This document shows positions 1 to 8,396 of a stretch of DNA of 45,044 bases, one piece after another. Position numbers and translations under genes: made by a program. The notes beneath the pieces are model-generated. The model did not search any database. It worked only from the letters and a program-made list of their open reading frames with translations, and was not told where the DNA came from. The stretch is taken from assembly GCA_002403855.1 (NCBI GenBank), contig DHIO01000041.1:117957-163000 (forward strand), read 5' to 3'. Each line of letters starts with the position of its first letter. Position 1 is the first letter of the stretch. This DNA is from Acidimicrobiia bacterium UBA4744. GTDB taxonomy: Bacteria; Actinomycetota; Acidimicrobiia; Spongiisociales; UBA4744.

Positions 1-285
1 AAGGAGGTCCGCTACCTGTCCGACGACGGTGAGCTGGAAGAGCTGAGAGCTGCGATGAACGGCAAGAAGATCGATGTCAGCAGGTTCAAAGGCCTCGGCG
101 AGATGAACGCCTCCGAACTCTGGGAGACCTCTATGGATCCGGCCCGGCGCACGTTGGTCAATGTCGAGTTGGAAGATGCAGCCATGGCAGAGGAAGTCTT
201 CTCCACGTTGATGGGAGATGACGTCGCCTCACGCAAGCTGTTCATCCAGCGAAATGCCAAAGACGTCCGATTCCTCGACGTCTGA
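1..285 (+). CDS. gyrB: DNA gyrase subunit B, C-terminal end (5' truncated by window)
   Basis: Reading frame 1 is open from base 1 to the TGA at 283-285. It encodes the last 94 residues of a type IIA topoisomerase B subunit. The segment RFKGLGEMN followed by LWETSMDP is the characteristic C-terminal TOPRIM/tail region of GyrB, and the protein ends in VRFLDV, a typical GyrB terminus. GyrB is the ATPase subunit of gyrase, the enzyme that introduces negative supercoils. gyrA follows 16 nt later on the same strand, as expected for a gyrBA operon. ParE is the alternative, but the adjacent gyrA and actinobacterial context favour GyrB. Confidence 0.97.
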   Translation, partial: KEVRYLSDDGELEELRAAMNGKKIDVSRFKGLGEMNASELWETSMDPARRTLVNVELEDAAMAEEVFSTLMGDDVASRKLFIQRNAKDVRFLDV

Positions 286-301
286 TAGGGAAGAGAGAGA
301 C

Positions 302-2743
302 ATGGTCGACGAACGTACCTACGAAGAGAACCCTGCCGCAATCGACATCAACGACGAAGTCAAGAAGTCCTTCCTCGACTACGCCATGTCGGTCATCGTG
401 TCGCGGGCGCTTCCCGACGTGCGAGACGGTTTGAAGCCGGTGCAGCGCCGCATCATCTATTCCATGTTTGAGGCAGGGATGCGTCCGGGGACCAGCTTCC
501 GCAAGTGCTCGACCGTGGTCGGCAATGTCATGGGCAACTACCACCCCCACGGTAACGACGCGATCTACGACGCGCTGGTCCGTCTGGGACAAGATTTCAG
601 TTCCCGATATCCCACGATTTCCCCGCAAGGGAACTTCGGGACGGTCGACGATCCACCTGCCGCGATGCGTTACACGGAGAGCCGGCTATCTCCTATTGCC
701 ATGCACCTGCTCGAAAGCATTCGCGAGGACACGGTCGAATTCCAGGACAATTACAGCGGTGAGTCTCTCGAGCCGACCGTGCTGCCTGCCCGGTTCCCCA
801 ATCTGTTGGCCAACGGGGCAACCGGCATAGCGGTCGGCATGGCCACCAACATCCCCCCTCACAATCTGGGGGAGGTGATCGATGCCGTGATATTCGCCAT
901 CGAAAACCCCGACGCCCCCGTTGAGGACTATCTCGAGATCGTCAAAGGACCGGACTTCCCGACCGGGGCTTATCTGGTGGGTACCAAAGGCATCCGTGAT
1001 GCTCTTACCACCGGACGCGGGTCGGTCAGGATGCGGGCGGTCGCCGACGTGCAGGAGGTTCGCAAGGGCAGGACCGCCATCATCGTGACCGAACTCCCGT
1101 ATCAGGTCTCCCAGGACCGGGTTCTGGCCAAGATCGCCGATCTCGTCCATGAGAAGAGGATCGCCGGGATCGCCGACCTACGAAATGAGAGCTCAGATCG
1201 GGTTGGGACCCGGCTGGTGATCGAACTCAAGCGGGATGCCGTTCCACAAGTGGTGCTCAACCAGCTCTACAAGATGACCCAGCTGCAGGAGACGTTTGGG
1301 GTGAACACCGTGGCGCTGGTGGACGGCGTGCCGCGGACGCTCAACATCTCCGAGTTGGTCGGTCACTACATCGATCACCAGATGGAAGTTGTAGAACGAC
1401 GCACCCGTCATCGCCTCGACGATGCCCAGGCGAAGGCACACGTGCTCGAAGGCTTGATCATCGCGGTCGACAACATCGACGAAGTGGTGCAGATCATTCG
1501 CTCATCCGACGACACCCCAACGGCCAGAACCCGGCTAATCGAACGGTTCGAGCTCTCCGAGATACAAGCGAATGCCATTCTGGATATGCCTCTCCGTCGC
1601 CTGACGGCGCTGGAGACCGACAAGCTCCGCCAGGACCTGCGGCAACTGAAGGAGCTCATTACCGAACTCGAGGCAATCCTGGCCGATCCGGCCCGGCGGC
1701 GGGCCATCATCGTCGAAGAATTGTCTGAGATCCGTGAGAAGTACGCGGACGAACGGCGGAGCAAGATCATTCCCGACGAGGGGGATCTCTCGCTGGAGGA
1801 CTTGATCGCCGACGACGAATTGGTCGTCACGGTCTCGGCCAACGGTTACCTCAAGTCGGTTGGGGCGGGCATCTACCGGACACAAGGTCGTGGGGGAAGG
1901 GGGATAAAGGCGGCCGCGCTCCACGAGGACGATGTCGTCAACCTGCTGGTTCACACGACCGCCCACGCCTACCTCCTCTTCTTCACGAACCGGGGGAGAG
2001 TACACCGGGTCACGGCCCATGAGATCCCTCGCAAAGACCGCACCGCCAAGGGGGTTCTGGCCCAGTCGGTGCTCCCGTTGACTCCCGACGAACGTATCGA
2101 AGCCGTCATCGACACCCGTGACTACGAGACCTCCCGCTATCTGGTGATGGTGACCAGGCAAGGTTTGGTGAAGAAGACTCCGTTCAGAGACTACGACTCA
2201 CGCAACACCACCCTGGTCGCCGTCAACCTGGTCGACGGGGATGAGTTGGTGGCGGTGCGCACGACCAACGGCGAAAACGACATGTTGTTGTTCACGGAGA
2301 TGGGTCAAGGTATCCGGTTTTCCGAGGGAGATCTCCGACCCATGGGTCGGGCAACACGCGGGGTTCGGGGGATCAAACTTCGTGAGGGTGATCGGGTAGT
2401 GGGCGCTGCATCGAGCGCAGACGGAGAGCAGGTTCTGTTGATTACTTCGGGCGGGTACGGGAAACGCGTCAAGATGAGCGAGTTCCCGAACCAGCGGCGC
2501 GGCGGAATCGGTGTCAAGGCCATCAAGCTGACGAGGGTACGGGGGACCCTCGTCGGTGCCCGGAGCATCCTCGACGGCACAGAGATATTCGTGATCTCTT
2601 CCGGCGGCGTTGTGATTCGCACCGAGGTGAACCAGATCAGCCGTCAAAAGCGTGAAGCGAGCGGTGTCAAGGTAATGAATCTGTCCGACGCCGGTACGAT
2701 TTCGGCATTTGCCCCGATCCCGCTCGAAGAGAATGGAGGCTGA
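302..2743 (+). CDS. gyrA: DNA gyrase subunit A
   Basis: This 813-residue protein is the breakage-reunion subunit of gyrase. The start is ATG 302, preceded by a purine-rich GGGAAGAGAGAG; the longer open frame from 218 would overlap gyrB and lacks homology. Visible landmarks are the N-terminal SFLDYAMSVIVSRALPDVRD block, the catalytic tyrosine Y124 in AAMRYTESRL, a coiled-coil-like region at about 380-480, and a C-terminal beta-pinwheel with a GyrA box QRRGGIG (consensus QRRGG[KR]G). The GyrA box supports gyrase over topoisomerase IV. The quinolone-resistance region reads HPHGNDAIYD, so the positions of E. coli Asp82 and Ser83 are Asn85 and Asp86, an unusual combination; Asp87 is kept as Asp90. 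Confidence 0.98.
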   Translation: MVDERTYEENPAAIDINDEVKKSFLDYAMSVIVSRALPDVRDGLKPVQRRIIYSMFEAGMRPGTSFRKCSTVVGNVMGNYHPHGNDAIYDALVRLGQDFSSRYPTISPQGNFGTVDDPPAAMRYTESRLSPIAMHLLESIREDTVEFQDNYSGESLEPTVLPARFPNLLANGATGIAVGMATNIPPHNLGEVIDAVIFAIENPDAPVEDYLEIVKGPDFPTGAYLVGTKGIRDALTTGRGSVRMRAVADVQEVRKGRTAIIVTELPYQVSQDRVLAKIADLVHEKRIAGIADLRNESSDRVGTRLVIELKRDAVPQVVLNQLYKMTQLQETFGVNTVALVDGVPRTLNISELVGHYIDHQMEVVERRTRHRLDDAQAKAHVLEGLIIAVDNIDEVVQIIRSSDDTPTARTRLIERFELSEIQANAILDMPLRRLTALETDKLRQDLRQLKELITELEAILADPARRRAIIVEELSEIREKYADERRSKIIPDEGDLSLEDLIADDELVVTVSANGYLKSVGAGIYRTQGRGGRGIKAAALHEDDVVNLLVHTTAHAYLLFFTNRGRVHRVTAHEIPRKDRTAKGVLAQSVLPLTPDERIEAVIDTRDYETSRYLVMVTRQGLVKKTPFRDYDSRNTTLVAVNLVDGDELVAVRTTNGENDMLLFTEMGQGIRFSEGDLRPMGRATRGVRGIKLREGDRVVGAASSADGEQVLLITSGGYGKRVKMSEFPNQRRGGIGVKAIKLTRVRGTLVGARSILDGTEIFVISSGGVVIRTEVNQISRQKREASGVKVMNLSDAGTISAFAPIPLEENGG

Positions 2744-2841
2744 GGGGAACCTGCCAGCTCACAGAACCGTTGGGAGGGTGGACGTATCCCCTTGGTTGCG
2801 ACTGTGGGACGTTACACTCGTCCAACGAGGAGTTGATGGTC

Positions 2842-3378
2842 ATGGCGTCCGTGCGACGGGTACGCAGGGTCATTCGAAAGTTCGATCCGTGGACCGTGTT
2901 GAAGGTCTCGCTGGTCTTCTATGCGGTGATGTCCGTTGCCGTGGTGCTCGGCCTGGTCATTCTCTGGTCCGTCGTCAACAATGCCGGGATACCCCAGGCG
3001 ATTGAAGATTTCGGGAAAGAGATAACACTTCTGGAAGCGGACGCCGAGTTGTTCCGCGACGGAGAGCGGTACCTACGAGTCGCAGTGTTCCTTGGTGTCG
3101 TGTGGACGGTGCTGTTGACCGGCCTCACGACGCTGGCGGCCTTGATGTACAACCTCGTCTCCGACATCGTGGGAGGAATCGAAGTCGTGGTGCTCGAGGA
3201 GACTCTCAACGCTCCCCCTGGCTCCCAGCAGGCGGTGCGGATCCCTCAGAGTTGGCAGACCACCACTCCACCGCCAACGGCGCGTCCGCCCTCCGACCGA
3301 TCCGATATGCCCACCGAAGAGGTGACGCTGGGCGAAGAGGCCGACGGATCCAAGCTCGAGGTGCGCAGCTCCCAGTAG
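2842..3378 (+). CDS. DUF3566 family transmembrane protein
   Basis: A 178-residue membrane protein matching in layout the DUF3566 protein that commonly follows gyrA in Actinobacteria. Start ATG 2842 (MASVRRVRR) is chosen because GAGGAG at 2827-2832 lies 9 nt upstream; the ATG at 2836 is too close and the open frame from 2770 lacks support. A basic N-terminus is followed by a first TM (about residues 18-45), an extracytoplasmic stretch, and a second TM (about 75-100). Then comes a conserved-looking DIVGGIEVVVLEE segment and a Pro/Thr-rich hydrophilic tail. The function of the family is not known; the gyrA linkage is the main clue. Confidence 0.85.
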   Translation: MASVRRVRRVIRKFDPWTVLKVSLVFYAVMSVAVVLGLVILWSVVNNAGIPQAIEDFGKEITLLEADAELFRDGERYLRVAVFLGVVWTVLLTGLTTLAALMYNLVSDIVGGIEVVVLEETLNAPPGSQQAVRIPQSWQTTTPPPTARPPSDRSDMPTEEVTLGEEADGSKLEVRSSQ

Positions 3379-3417
3379 TTCTTGCGCGAGGCTTGGAAGC
3401 GGCACCTGCAGGCTCTG

Positions 3418-4176
3418 CTACCTTTTTTCGATGAAGGTGGCGACCTCCAGACCGGCGCCGAGGGCCATTTCCAGATAGACCGTTTCTGCTGCAGTGGGAT
3501 AGTGGATACCGGGCGGATAGGCCCCGCCGGCTGCTGCCAGAACGGCCGCAGACAAAGCGATGCCGGCCAGGTAGGCGCCGTCATCCGTCACCCCGACCGT
3601 CCGCAGTTCGACCCCGTCTCGCGTCGCGGCGGTGACTCTCGCCACGAGTCCGGTCCACGGTCCATCGTAGGGGGCAGCCAGGAATTGTGTTCCGGCGGGC
3701 GCTCCGTGCCAGATCTCGGCTCCCTCACGGGCCCACAGATTGCCGATCGGTTGCGGGAAGACCAACGGTCGCCCGCGCCGCAAAGGACTGCCGGTCTCGG
3801 TCCACCCGACCACGACTTCCATCGGATTGGCGTGGCGAGTGCACTCGTGAGCTGCCAGGCCCGCGGCCAGGCCGGTGCGAGAGTTGGCTCCCACAACGAC
3901 GGGAATGGCGGGATCATCGGACACCGGGGCCGGGTCAGAAGTCACGACCAGGGGAATCCCATGGTCCGACGCCTGTCGGTAGCGGCGCTCAAAATGCTCC
4001 GGATCGTCGCTGGCTACGACATCCCACCCGGCGAGGTCGGTGATCGTGCTGACTCGGGGGTCGCCTGAGGTAGAACGACGTCCTATGAGCCCGACGGCCT
4101 CGACCGAGCGCTCTGCCAGCACAACTCGAGCAGCCCTTACTCCGATTTTCCCGGTGGCTTCGAGGGCGATTCTCAT
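3418..4176 (-). CDS. Rossmann-like hypothetical protein
   Basis: A 252-residue protein. The N-terminus (MRIALEATGKIGVRAARVVL) looks like a beta-alpha dinucleotide-binding start, although the glycine pattern G-x-I-G-x-R differs from the classic GxGxxG. Later segments VVVGANSRTGLAAGLAAHEC and a C-terminal GAYPPGIHYPTAAETVYLE resemble the substrate-domain end of saccharopine-dehydrogenase/dihydrodipicolinate-reductase-like oxidoreductases. I cannot assign a substrate. Its ATG overlaps the stop of the small membrane ORF upstream (ATGA), so the two are probably translationally coupled. It converges on the DUF3566 gene with about 40 nt between stops. Confidence 0.75.
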   Translation of the reverse strand: MRIALEATGKIGVRAARVVLAERSVEAVGLIGRRSTSGDPRVSTITDLAGWDVVASDDPEHFERRYRQASDHGIPLVVTSDPAPVSDDPAIPVVVGANSRTGLAAGLAAHECTRHANPMEVVVGWTETGSPLRRGRPLVFPQPIGNLWAREGAEIWHGAPAGTQFLAAPYDGPWTGLVARVTAATRDGVELRTVGVTDDGAYLAGIALSAAVLAAAGGAYPPGIHYPTAAETVYLEMALGAGLEVATFIEKR

Positions 4177-4301
4177 CTGTTGTTGGTGAGTTCAACCGGT
4201 TCCCACGTTCCGGGACGTGCGGGAGGTCGAATCGGACGTTTCCTCATCGCCAGTATGGCTGCCACCGTTGCCGCCAATAACAGGACGAGTCTGCGGATCA
4301 T
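4173..4301 (-). CDS. small single-TM protein, 42 aa
   Basis: A short ORF read directly from the minus strand. It starts MIRRLVLLLAATVAAILAM, a basic start followed by one TM helix. The tail is basic and proline-rich (RKRPIRPPARPGTWEP), ending VELTNNR. Its TGA overlaps the ATG of the downstream Rossmann-like gene in an ATGA, the classic coupling arrangement. The start is ATG 4301-4299. Positive-inside topology predicts either a short cytoplasmic N-terminus or a basic cytoplasmic tail. Function is unknown; a membrane anchor or partner for the downstream protein is inference. Confidence 0.6.
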   Translation of the reverse strand: MIRRLVLLLAATVAAILAMRKRPIRPPARPGTWEPVELTNNR

Positions 4302-4335
4302 GACGTCAGTGTAGGGAGATTCGTTGGCCCGTCGA

Positions 4336-4485
4336 TCAACCGGCTAGGGTGACGGGGTCCCGGTTGAGCCGGGCACTGTGAGGGTCCCGCTATCGGCTAA
4401 GAGCGAAGTCCGGTACCAATCCGGCGCTGTCCCGCAACTGTGATGCCCTCTTCGGAGGGATGAGCCAGGTCGCCTGCCTTCACGG
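4336..4485 (+). promoter_or_regulatory. cobalamin riboswitch
   Basis: The leader carries the conserved cobalamin aptamer core: GGCACTGTG near 4371, AAGTCCGGTACCAATCCGG near 4406, CTGTCCCGCAACTGTGATG around 4427-4445, and the B12 box GAGCCAGGTCGCCTGCC at 4462-4478. A pairing CAACCGG (4338-4344) with CCGGTTG closes the upstream part. It precedes a btuF-btuC-btuD type operon, the standard target. Outer boundaries are approximate. Confidence 0.95.
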
Positions 4486-4538
4486 TCACGTTAGTGCTCT
4501 CGTAGGAAGGGCGCCCGTGCGACCCGGTCGGGCGGAGC

Positions 4539-4560
4539 GTCCTCCGAAGGATTGGAGGAC
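4539..4560 (+). promoter_or_regulatory. SD-sequestering hairpin (riboswitch expression platform)
   Basis: GTCCTCC (4539-4545) pairs perfectly with GGAGGAC (4554-4560) across an 8-nt loop. The 3' arm contains the GGAGG Shine-Dalgarno of btuF, whose GTG start is at 4563. In the hairpin the SD is masked, so ligand-dependent translation control is the simplest reading. There is no T-tract, which argues against transcription termination. Confidence 0.7.
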
Positions 4561-4562
4561 TT

Positions 4563-5426
4563 GTGAAGCGTCTGACGGGTTTCCTGGTATCGATGCTCAT
4601 GGTGGCATGCTCGTCACCCATCACCGTTGAAAGCGACGCGGGCCAATTGACCCTTGACGAGCGACCGGATCGCATTGTGTCGCTCTCAGCTACGCACACG
4701 GAGATCCTGTACGCGATCGGCGCCGCCGACCTCATCGTCGCGACCGATCTCACGTCGAACTATCCCCCCGAAGCCGAGACGACCGCCAAGGTGGACGCCT
4801 TCAACTTCAACGTCGAAGAGATCGCCGCAGTTGAACCCGACCTCGTGATTACGGCTTTCGACTTCCAGGGCGAAGTGGCGGCCCTGGAGGCGATCGGGAT
4901 TCCCGTTCTCCTCCTCGTGCCCGCCTCGGATCTGAGTGATGCCTATGACCAGATCGAGATCCTCGGCGACGTGACCGACCGCCGATCCGAAGCCGCCGAC
5001 CTGGTCTCTTCCATGCAGACCCAAATCGACGAAGTGGTGAGTTCGACGTCAGCCGGAGCCCTCACGATGTTCCATGAGGTGGACAACACCTTGTTCACCG
5101 CCACATCCTCCACATTCCTGGGGGATATCTACCGACTGTTCGGATTGTCGAATATCGCCGACGCGGTTCCGGACGAGTTCGGGTCCGGGTACGTGCAGAT
5201 TTCCGAAGAGTATCTGTTCTCTGAAGACCCAGATCTCATCTTCCTTGGGGATGCCAGTTTTGGAGAGAATCTCGATACCGTGGCCGCTCGTCCCGGCTGG
5301 GACACTCTGACCGCCGTTCAGACCGGGGCGGTGTTCGAACTCGATGGCGACATCGCCGGCCGTTGGGGCCCGCGGACCGTCGATCTCGTGGAAGAGATCG
5401 CGACAGCCATCGAGTCGGTGTCGTAG
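4563..5426 (+). CDS. btuF: cobalamin-type ABC transporter substrate-binding lipoprotein
   Basis: A 287-residue periplasmic-binding-protein-like (BtuF/FhuD fold) lipoprotein. The N-terminus MKRLTGFLVSMLMVAC is a short signal peptide with a lipobox ending in Cys16. Family features follow: DERPDRIVSLSATHTEILYAIGA, then AAVEPDLVITAFDFQ and IGIPVLLL, a long connecting helix region, and a C-terminal WDTLTAVQTGAVFELD. The GTG start at 4563 supplies the Lys-Arg of the signal peptide. The upstream cobalamin riboswitch makes B12 or a corrinoid the probable ligand; this family also binds siderophores, so the assignment leans on the riboswitch. First gene of a three-gene operon. Confidence 0.9.
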   Translation: MKRLTGFLVSMLMVACSSPITVESDAGQLTLDERPDRIVSLSATHTEILYAIGAADLIVATDLTSNYPPEAETTAKVDAFNFNVEEIAAVEPDLVITAFDFQGEVAALEAIGIPVLLLVPASDLSDAYDQIEILGDVTDRRSEAADLVSSMQTQIDEVVSSTSAGALTMFHEVDNTLFTATSSTFLGDIYRLFGLSNIADAVPDEFGSGYVQISEEYLFSEDPDLIFLGDASFGENLDTVAARPGWDTLTAVQTGAVFELDGDIAGRWGPRTVDLVEEIATAIESVS

Positions 5427-5429
5427 TCA

Positions 5430-6461
5430 ATGACCACTCCGGCCGCCGTTCCCTCTGGCCGCCGGCGGCGAATCTACGCGATCGGCGTCCTGTCTCTCCT
5501 GGCCGCGGCGGTCTTGGGCGTCACGTTGGGCCCGGTACGAATCGGAGCCGGACAAGCACTCACCGAGCTGGCCGATCATCTTCTGCCCTGGGACCTTTCC
5601 TCTGGTTTGAGCGACCAGGAGGCCGCGATCGTGTGGCAACTACGGGCTCCCCGGGTGGTGCTCGGCGTTTTGGTGGGTGCCATGCTGGCCACTGCCGGGG
5701 GTGCGTATCAGGGGGTGTTCCGCAACCCGCTGGCGGACCCATACCTGTTGGGGGTAGCCGCCGGGGCCGGCTTGGGGGCGACAGCAGCGCTGGCCGCCGG
5801 GTTGAGTGGGGGGGTTCTGCCGGTTGCCGCCTTCATCGGTGCCGTCTTGGCCGTTGCTGCTACCTACCATTTCGCTCAGGCGGCCGGAGGAAGACGAACT
5901 CCGGCAACCTTGATTCTGGCGGGCGTTGCCGTTGCCTCATTCCTCACTGCTGTGCAGACCTTTCTCCAGCAACAGTCCTCAGATCGAATTCGGGAGGTCT
6001 TCACCTGGATCCTGGGACGGTTGAGCGGGGCCACCTGGTCGCAGGTTTTGGCCGTCTTGCCGTACACCGTCGTTTCGCTGGCCGTTCTCATTACCTACCG
6101 GCGAATCCTCGATGTTCTGTCGGTTGGAGAAGAGGAGGCCGCCACACTGGGAGTGCGCCCGGCCCGGGCCCGGCTGTTGATCATCGGGGCGGCCACCCTC
6201 GGCTCGGCGGCGGTGGTATCGGTCTCCGGCCTGATCGGATTCGTAGGTATCGTCGTCCCCCACGCCATTCGCATGGTGGCCGGGCCAAGCTACCGAGCCA
6301 TTTTGCCGCTCTCGATGTTGATGGGGGCGGCGTTTCTCCTTTTCGCCGATTTGCTGGCCCGCACGGTGATTTCCCCGGGTGAACTGCCGATCGGCGTGGT
6401 GACGGCCTTTGTCGGCGCGCCGTTCTTCGCCATGATTCTCCGGCGCCGGGTGGTCCGCTGA
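5430..6461 (+). CDS. btuC: cobalamin-type ABC transporter permease (FecCD/BtuC family)
   Basis: A 343-residue polytopic membrane protein of the FecCD/BtuC permease family, with about ten hydrophobic segments. Diagnostic stretches are WQLRAPRVVLGVLVGAMLATAGGAYQGVFRNPLADPYLLG near residues 70-110, GEEEAATLGV, and LIGFVGIVVPHAIRM, followed by the ISPGELPIGVVTAFVGAPFF C-terminus that contacts the ATPase. It begins 3 nt after the btuF stop and overlaps btuD by one base (TGATG), indicating one transcription unit under the riboswitch. In the complex it forms the translocation pathway as a dimer. Confidence 0.93.
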   Translation: MTTPAAVPSGRRRRIYAIGVLSLLAAAVLGVTLGPVRIGAGQALTELADHLLPWDLSSGLSDQEAAIVWQLRAPRVVLGVLVGAMLATAGGAYQGVFRNPLADPYLLGVAAGAGLGATAALAAGLSGGVLPVAAFIGAVLAVAATYHFAQAAGGRRTPATLILAGVAVASFLTAVQTFLQQQSSDRIREVFTWILGRLSGATWSQVLAVLPYTVVSLAVLITYRRILDVLSVGEEEAATLGVRPARARLLIIGAATLGSAAVVSVSGLIGFVGIVVPHAIRMVAGPSYRAILPLSMLMGAAFLLFADLLARTVISPGELPIGVVTAFVGAPFFAMILRRRVVR

Positions 6462-7267
6462 TGCCGCGCCTTCAATGCCGGGGCTTGCGGGGTGGCTATG
6501 GACCCGAAGATGTTCTGCACGGCATAGATCTGGATGTTGCGGAGGGGGAGTGGGTAGCCGTCATCGGGCCAAACGGATCGGGCAAATCGACGCTGCTTCG
6601 AGCGGTAGCCGGCACATTGCCGACCAGGGGAGGGATTCTCGTCAACGGCGACCCCGACGACGCGTCGGCCAAGCAGCGATCACGATTGGTGGCAATGGTG
6701 TTCCAGAATCCGGTCATTCCGGAGGGGATGACCGTTTTGGACTACGTGCTTCTGGGCCGCACTCCTTACATCCCGGCCTGGGGGAGAGAGACACAAGAAG
6801 ACCTCCGCGTAGCTCATCGGGTGCTGGCCGATCTCGACCTCGAACCGATGGTCGACCGGGTTCTTCACTCTCTCAGCGGAGGCGAACTCCAGAGGGTTGT
6901 GCTGGGCCGGGCGCTGGCCCAGGAGGCGCCCTTGCTGTTGTTGGACGAACCCACAACGGCACTCGACGTCGGTCACCAACAGCAGGTTCTCGACCTCGTC
7001 GACCAACTGCGATCAACGCGTTCAATCACCGTGCTGGCGGCGATGCACGACTTGACCCTGGCCGGCCAGTATGCCGACCGGCTCATGTTGTTGGTCGCCG
7101 GCCACACCGTCGCCCTGGGATCTGCGGACGAAGTGCTCACCACCGAACATCTGCGTGAGCACTACGGTGCCGACGTGACCATCATGCGCGGCCCGGAGGG
7201 AAACGTAGTCGTCGTTCCACGCCGAACGGCCCAACCTCCCGAACTGGGCGGTGGCGCTCCGCTCTAG
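6461..7267 (+). CDS. btuD: cobalamin-type ABC transporter ATP-binding protein
   Basis: A 268-residue ABC ATPase. Walker A is GPNGSGKST at about residues 36-44, the Q-loop is in MVFQNP, the signature is LSGGELQRV, Walker B is LLLLDEPTTALD, and the H-loop histidine is in AAMHDLTLAGQYADR. This is the typical FepC/BtuD arrangement. The ATG overlaps the btuC stop. It should energise the BtuC-type permease. Its last bases run close to the RBS of the mechanosensitive channel gene, which may therefore be partly co-transcribed. Confidence 0.93.
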   Translation: MPRLQCRGLRGGYGPEDVLHGIDLDVAEGEWVAVIGPNGSGKSTLLRAVAGTLPTRGGILVNGDPDDASAKQRSRLVAMVFQNPVIPEGMTVLDYVLLGRTPYIPAWGRETQEDLRVAHRVLADLDLEPMVDRVLHSLSGGELQRVVLGRALAQEAPLLLLDEPTTALDVGHQQQVLDLVDQLRSTRSITVLAAMHDLTLAGQYADRLMLLVAGHTVALGSADEVLTTEHLREHYGADVTIMRGPEGNVVVVPRRTAQPPELGGGAPL

Positions 7268-7289
7268 TCTGGGGCAGGGAGGAGGTCGG

Positions 7290-8219
7290 GTGGAAGGTAT
7301 CTCGGAGAGTCTGGGTCTCACGATCGGTCAATTGAAGGCAGTTCAATCGGTCGTCTTGATCCTCCTCGTCGTGCTGCTGCGCTGGGTGGTAGTGCGCATC
7401 ATCCAACACCGGATCGAGGACCCGGAGGTCTGGTATCGCACCCGCAAGATTTCCACGTACACCGCCACCGTCATCATCGCCTTCGTGCTGCTGCGGATCT
7501 GGCTGGTCGATTTCGACAACTTCGCAACCTTCTTTGGATTGCTCTCTGCGGGCGTCGCCATTGCTCTTTCCGATGTGCTGAAGAACCTGGCGGGCTGGGT
7601 TTACATTCTGACCCGGCGGCCCTTCCGGATCGGGGATCGGATAGAGGCGGGCGACTTCGCCGGTGACGTGATCGACGTTCGAGTGTTCCGTTTCAGCATG
7701 CTGGAGATCGGGAACTGGGTGCACGCCGATCAATCGACCGGACGCATCATCCATGTGCCGAACGGGATCGTGTTCACGCTACCCGTAGCCAACTTCACGG
7801 AGGGTTTCGGCTTCATCTGGCATGAGATTCCGTTCCTGATCACCTTCGAGTCCGATTGGAAGCGGGCAGAGGCAGCCTTCAGGGAAGTCCTCGCGGAAGT
7901 TGCACCGGGGATCACCGGCAAAGCGGCAGAGCGCATCAAGGCGACTGCCCGCGAGTACCGAATCAAGTACACCAAACTCACTCCCACCGTCTACGTGAGC
8001 GTTGAAGACAGTGGAGTGCTCCTCACCGGTCGGGTGCTGGTGGCGGCCCGTCAACGGCGGGCGGTCGACCAGGACATCTGGAAGAGGCTCCTGGACGCTA
8101 TCGCCGCTGATCCGTCCATCGAGCTCGCCTACCCGACCGTCAGGACGGTGCTCCAGGATCCGATCAGGTTCTCCAACCCCAAGGCCGGGTCTCCGGTCGA
8201 CCCCGACAGTGCCGATTGA
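7290..8219 (+). CDS. MscS-family small-conductance mechanosensitive ion channel
   Basis: A 309-residue membrane protein. The GTG at 7290 is chosen because AGGGAGGAGG lies just upstream; an ATG-like start at 7251 would overlap btuD. Several N-terminal TM helices precede the pore-lining segment FFGLLSAGVAIALSDVLKNLAGWVYIL, the hallmark MscS TM3 rich in Gly/Ala. This leads into the beta domain RRPFRIGDRIEAGDFAGDVIDV and the HVPNG motif, then a C-terminal alpha/beta cage domain. It would release solutes on hypo-osmotic shock. A hairpin overlapping its stop codon is a candidate terminator. Confidence 0.88.
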   Translation: MEGISESLGLTIGQLKAVQSVVLILLVVLLRWVVVRIIQHRIEDPEVWYRTRKISTYTATVIIAFVLLRIWLVDFDNFATFFGLLSAGVAIALSDVLKNLAGWVYILTRRPFRIGDRIEAGDFAGDVIDVRVFRFSMLEIGNWVHADQSTGRIIHVPNGIVFTLPVANFTEGFGFIWHEIPFLITFESDWKRAEAAFREVLAEVAPGITGKAAERIKATAREYRIKYTKLTPTVYVSVEDSGVLLTGRVLVAARQRRAVDQDIWKRLLDAIAADPSIELAYPTVRTVLQDPIRFSNPKAGSPVDPDSAD

Positions 8220-8234
8220 GCCCGAGCCGGCTCA
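8217..8234 (+). terminator. hairpin at the end of the MscS gene
   Basis: TGAGCC (8217-8222, including the stop codon) pairs with GGCTCA (8229-8234) over a 6-nt loop. No T-tract follows, which is common in GC-rich actinobacteria, so the terminator call is tentative. Confidence 0.4.
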
Positions 8235-8368
8235 GGAACACTCGGCGCGGCGGCCCGGTCGTTGTTCGAAGCCATGCCCATCGGAGATCACAAGCCGTGG
8301 CTGATTTGACGAGGTATGCGGGCGAAGGGTTCAGAGGCGGGGGCCTCTCGCCGTATGAACGGAAGTCC

Positions 8369-8386
8369 CCTGCGCATCCGCACAGG
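8369..8386 (-). terminator. terminator hairpin of tRNA-Ile
   Basis: Minus-strand CCTGTGC pairs with GCGCAGG (one G-U) around a GGAT loop, about 10 nt beyond the tRNA-Ile 3' end. A second stem (AGAGGC/GCCTCT) follows further on, near 8333-8348. Confidence 0.45.
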
Positions 8387-8396
8387 GTTCGTTTCG

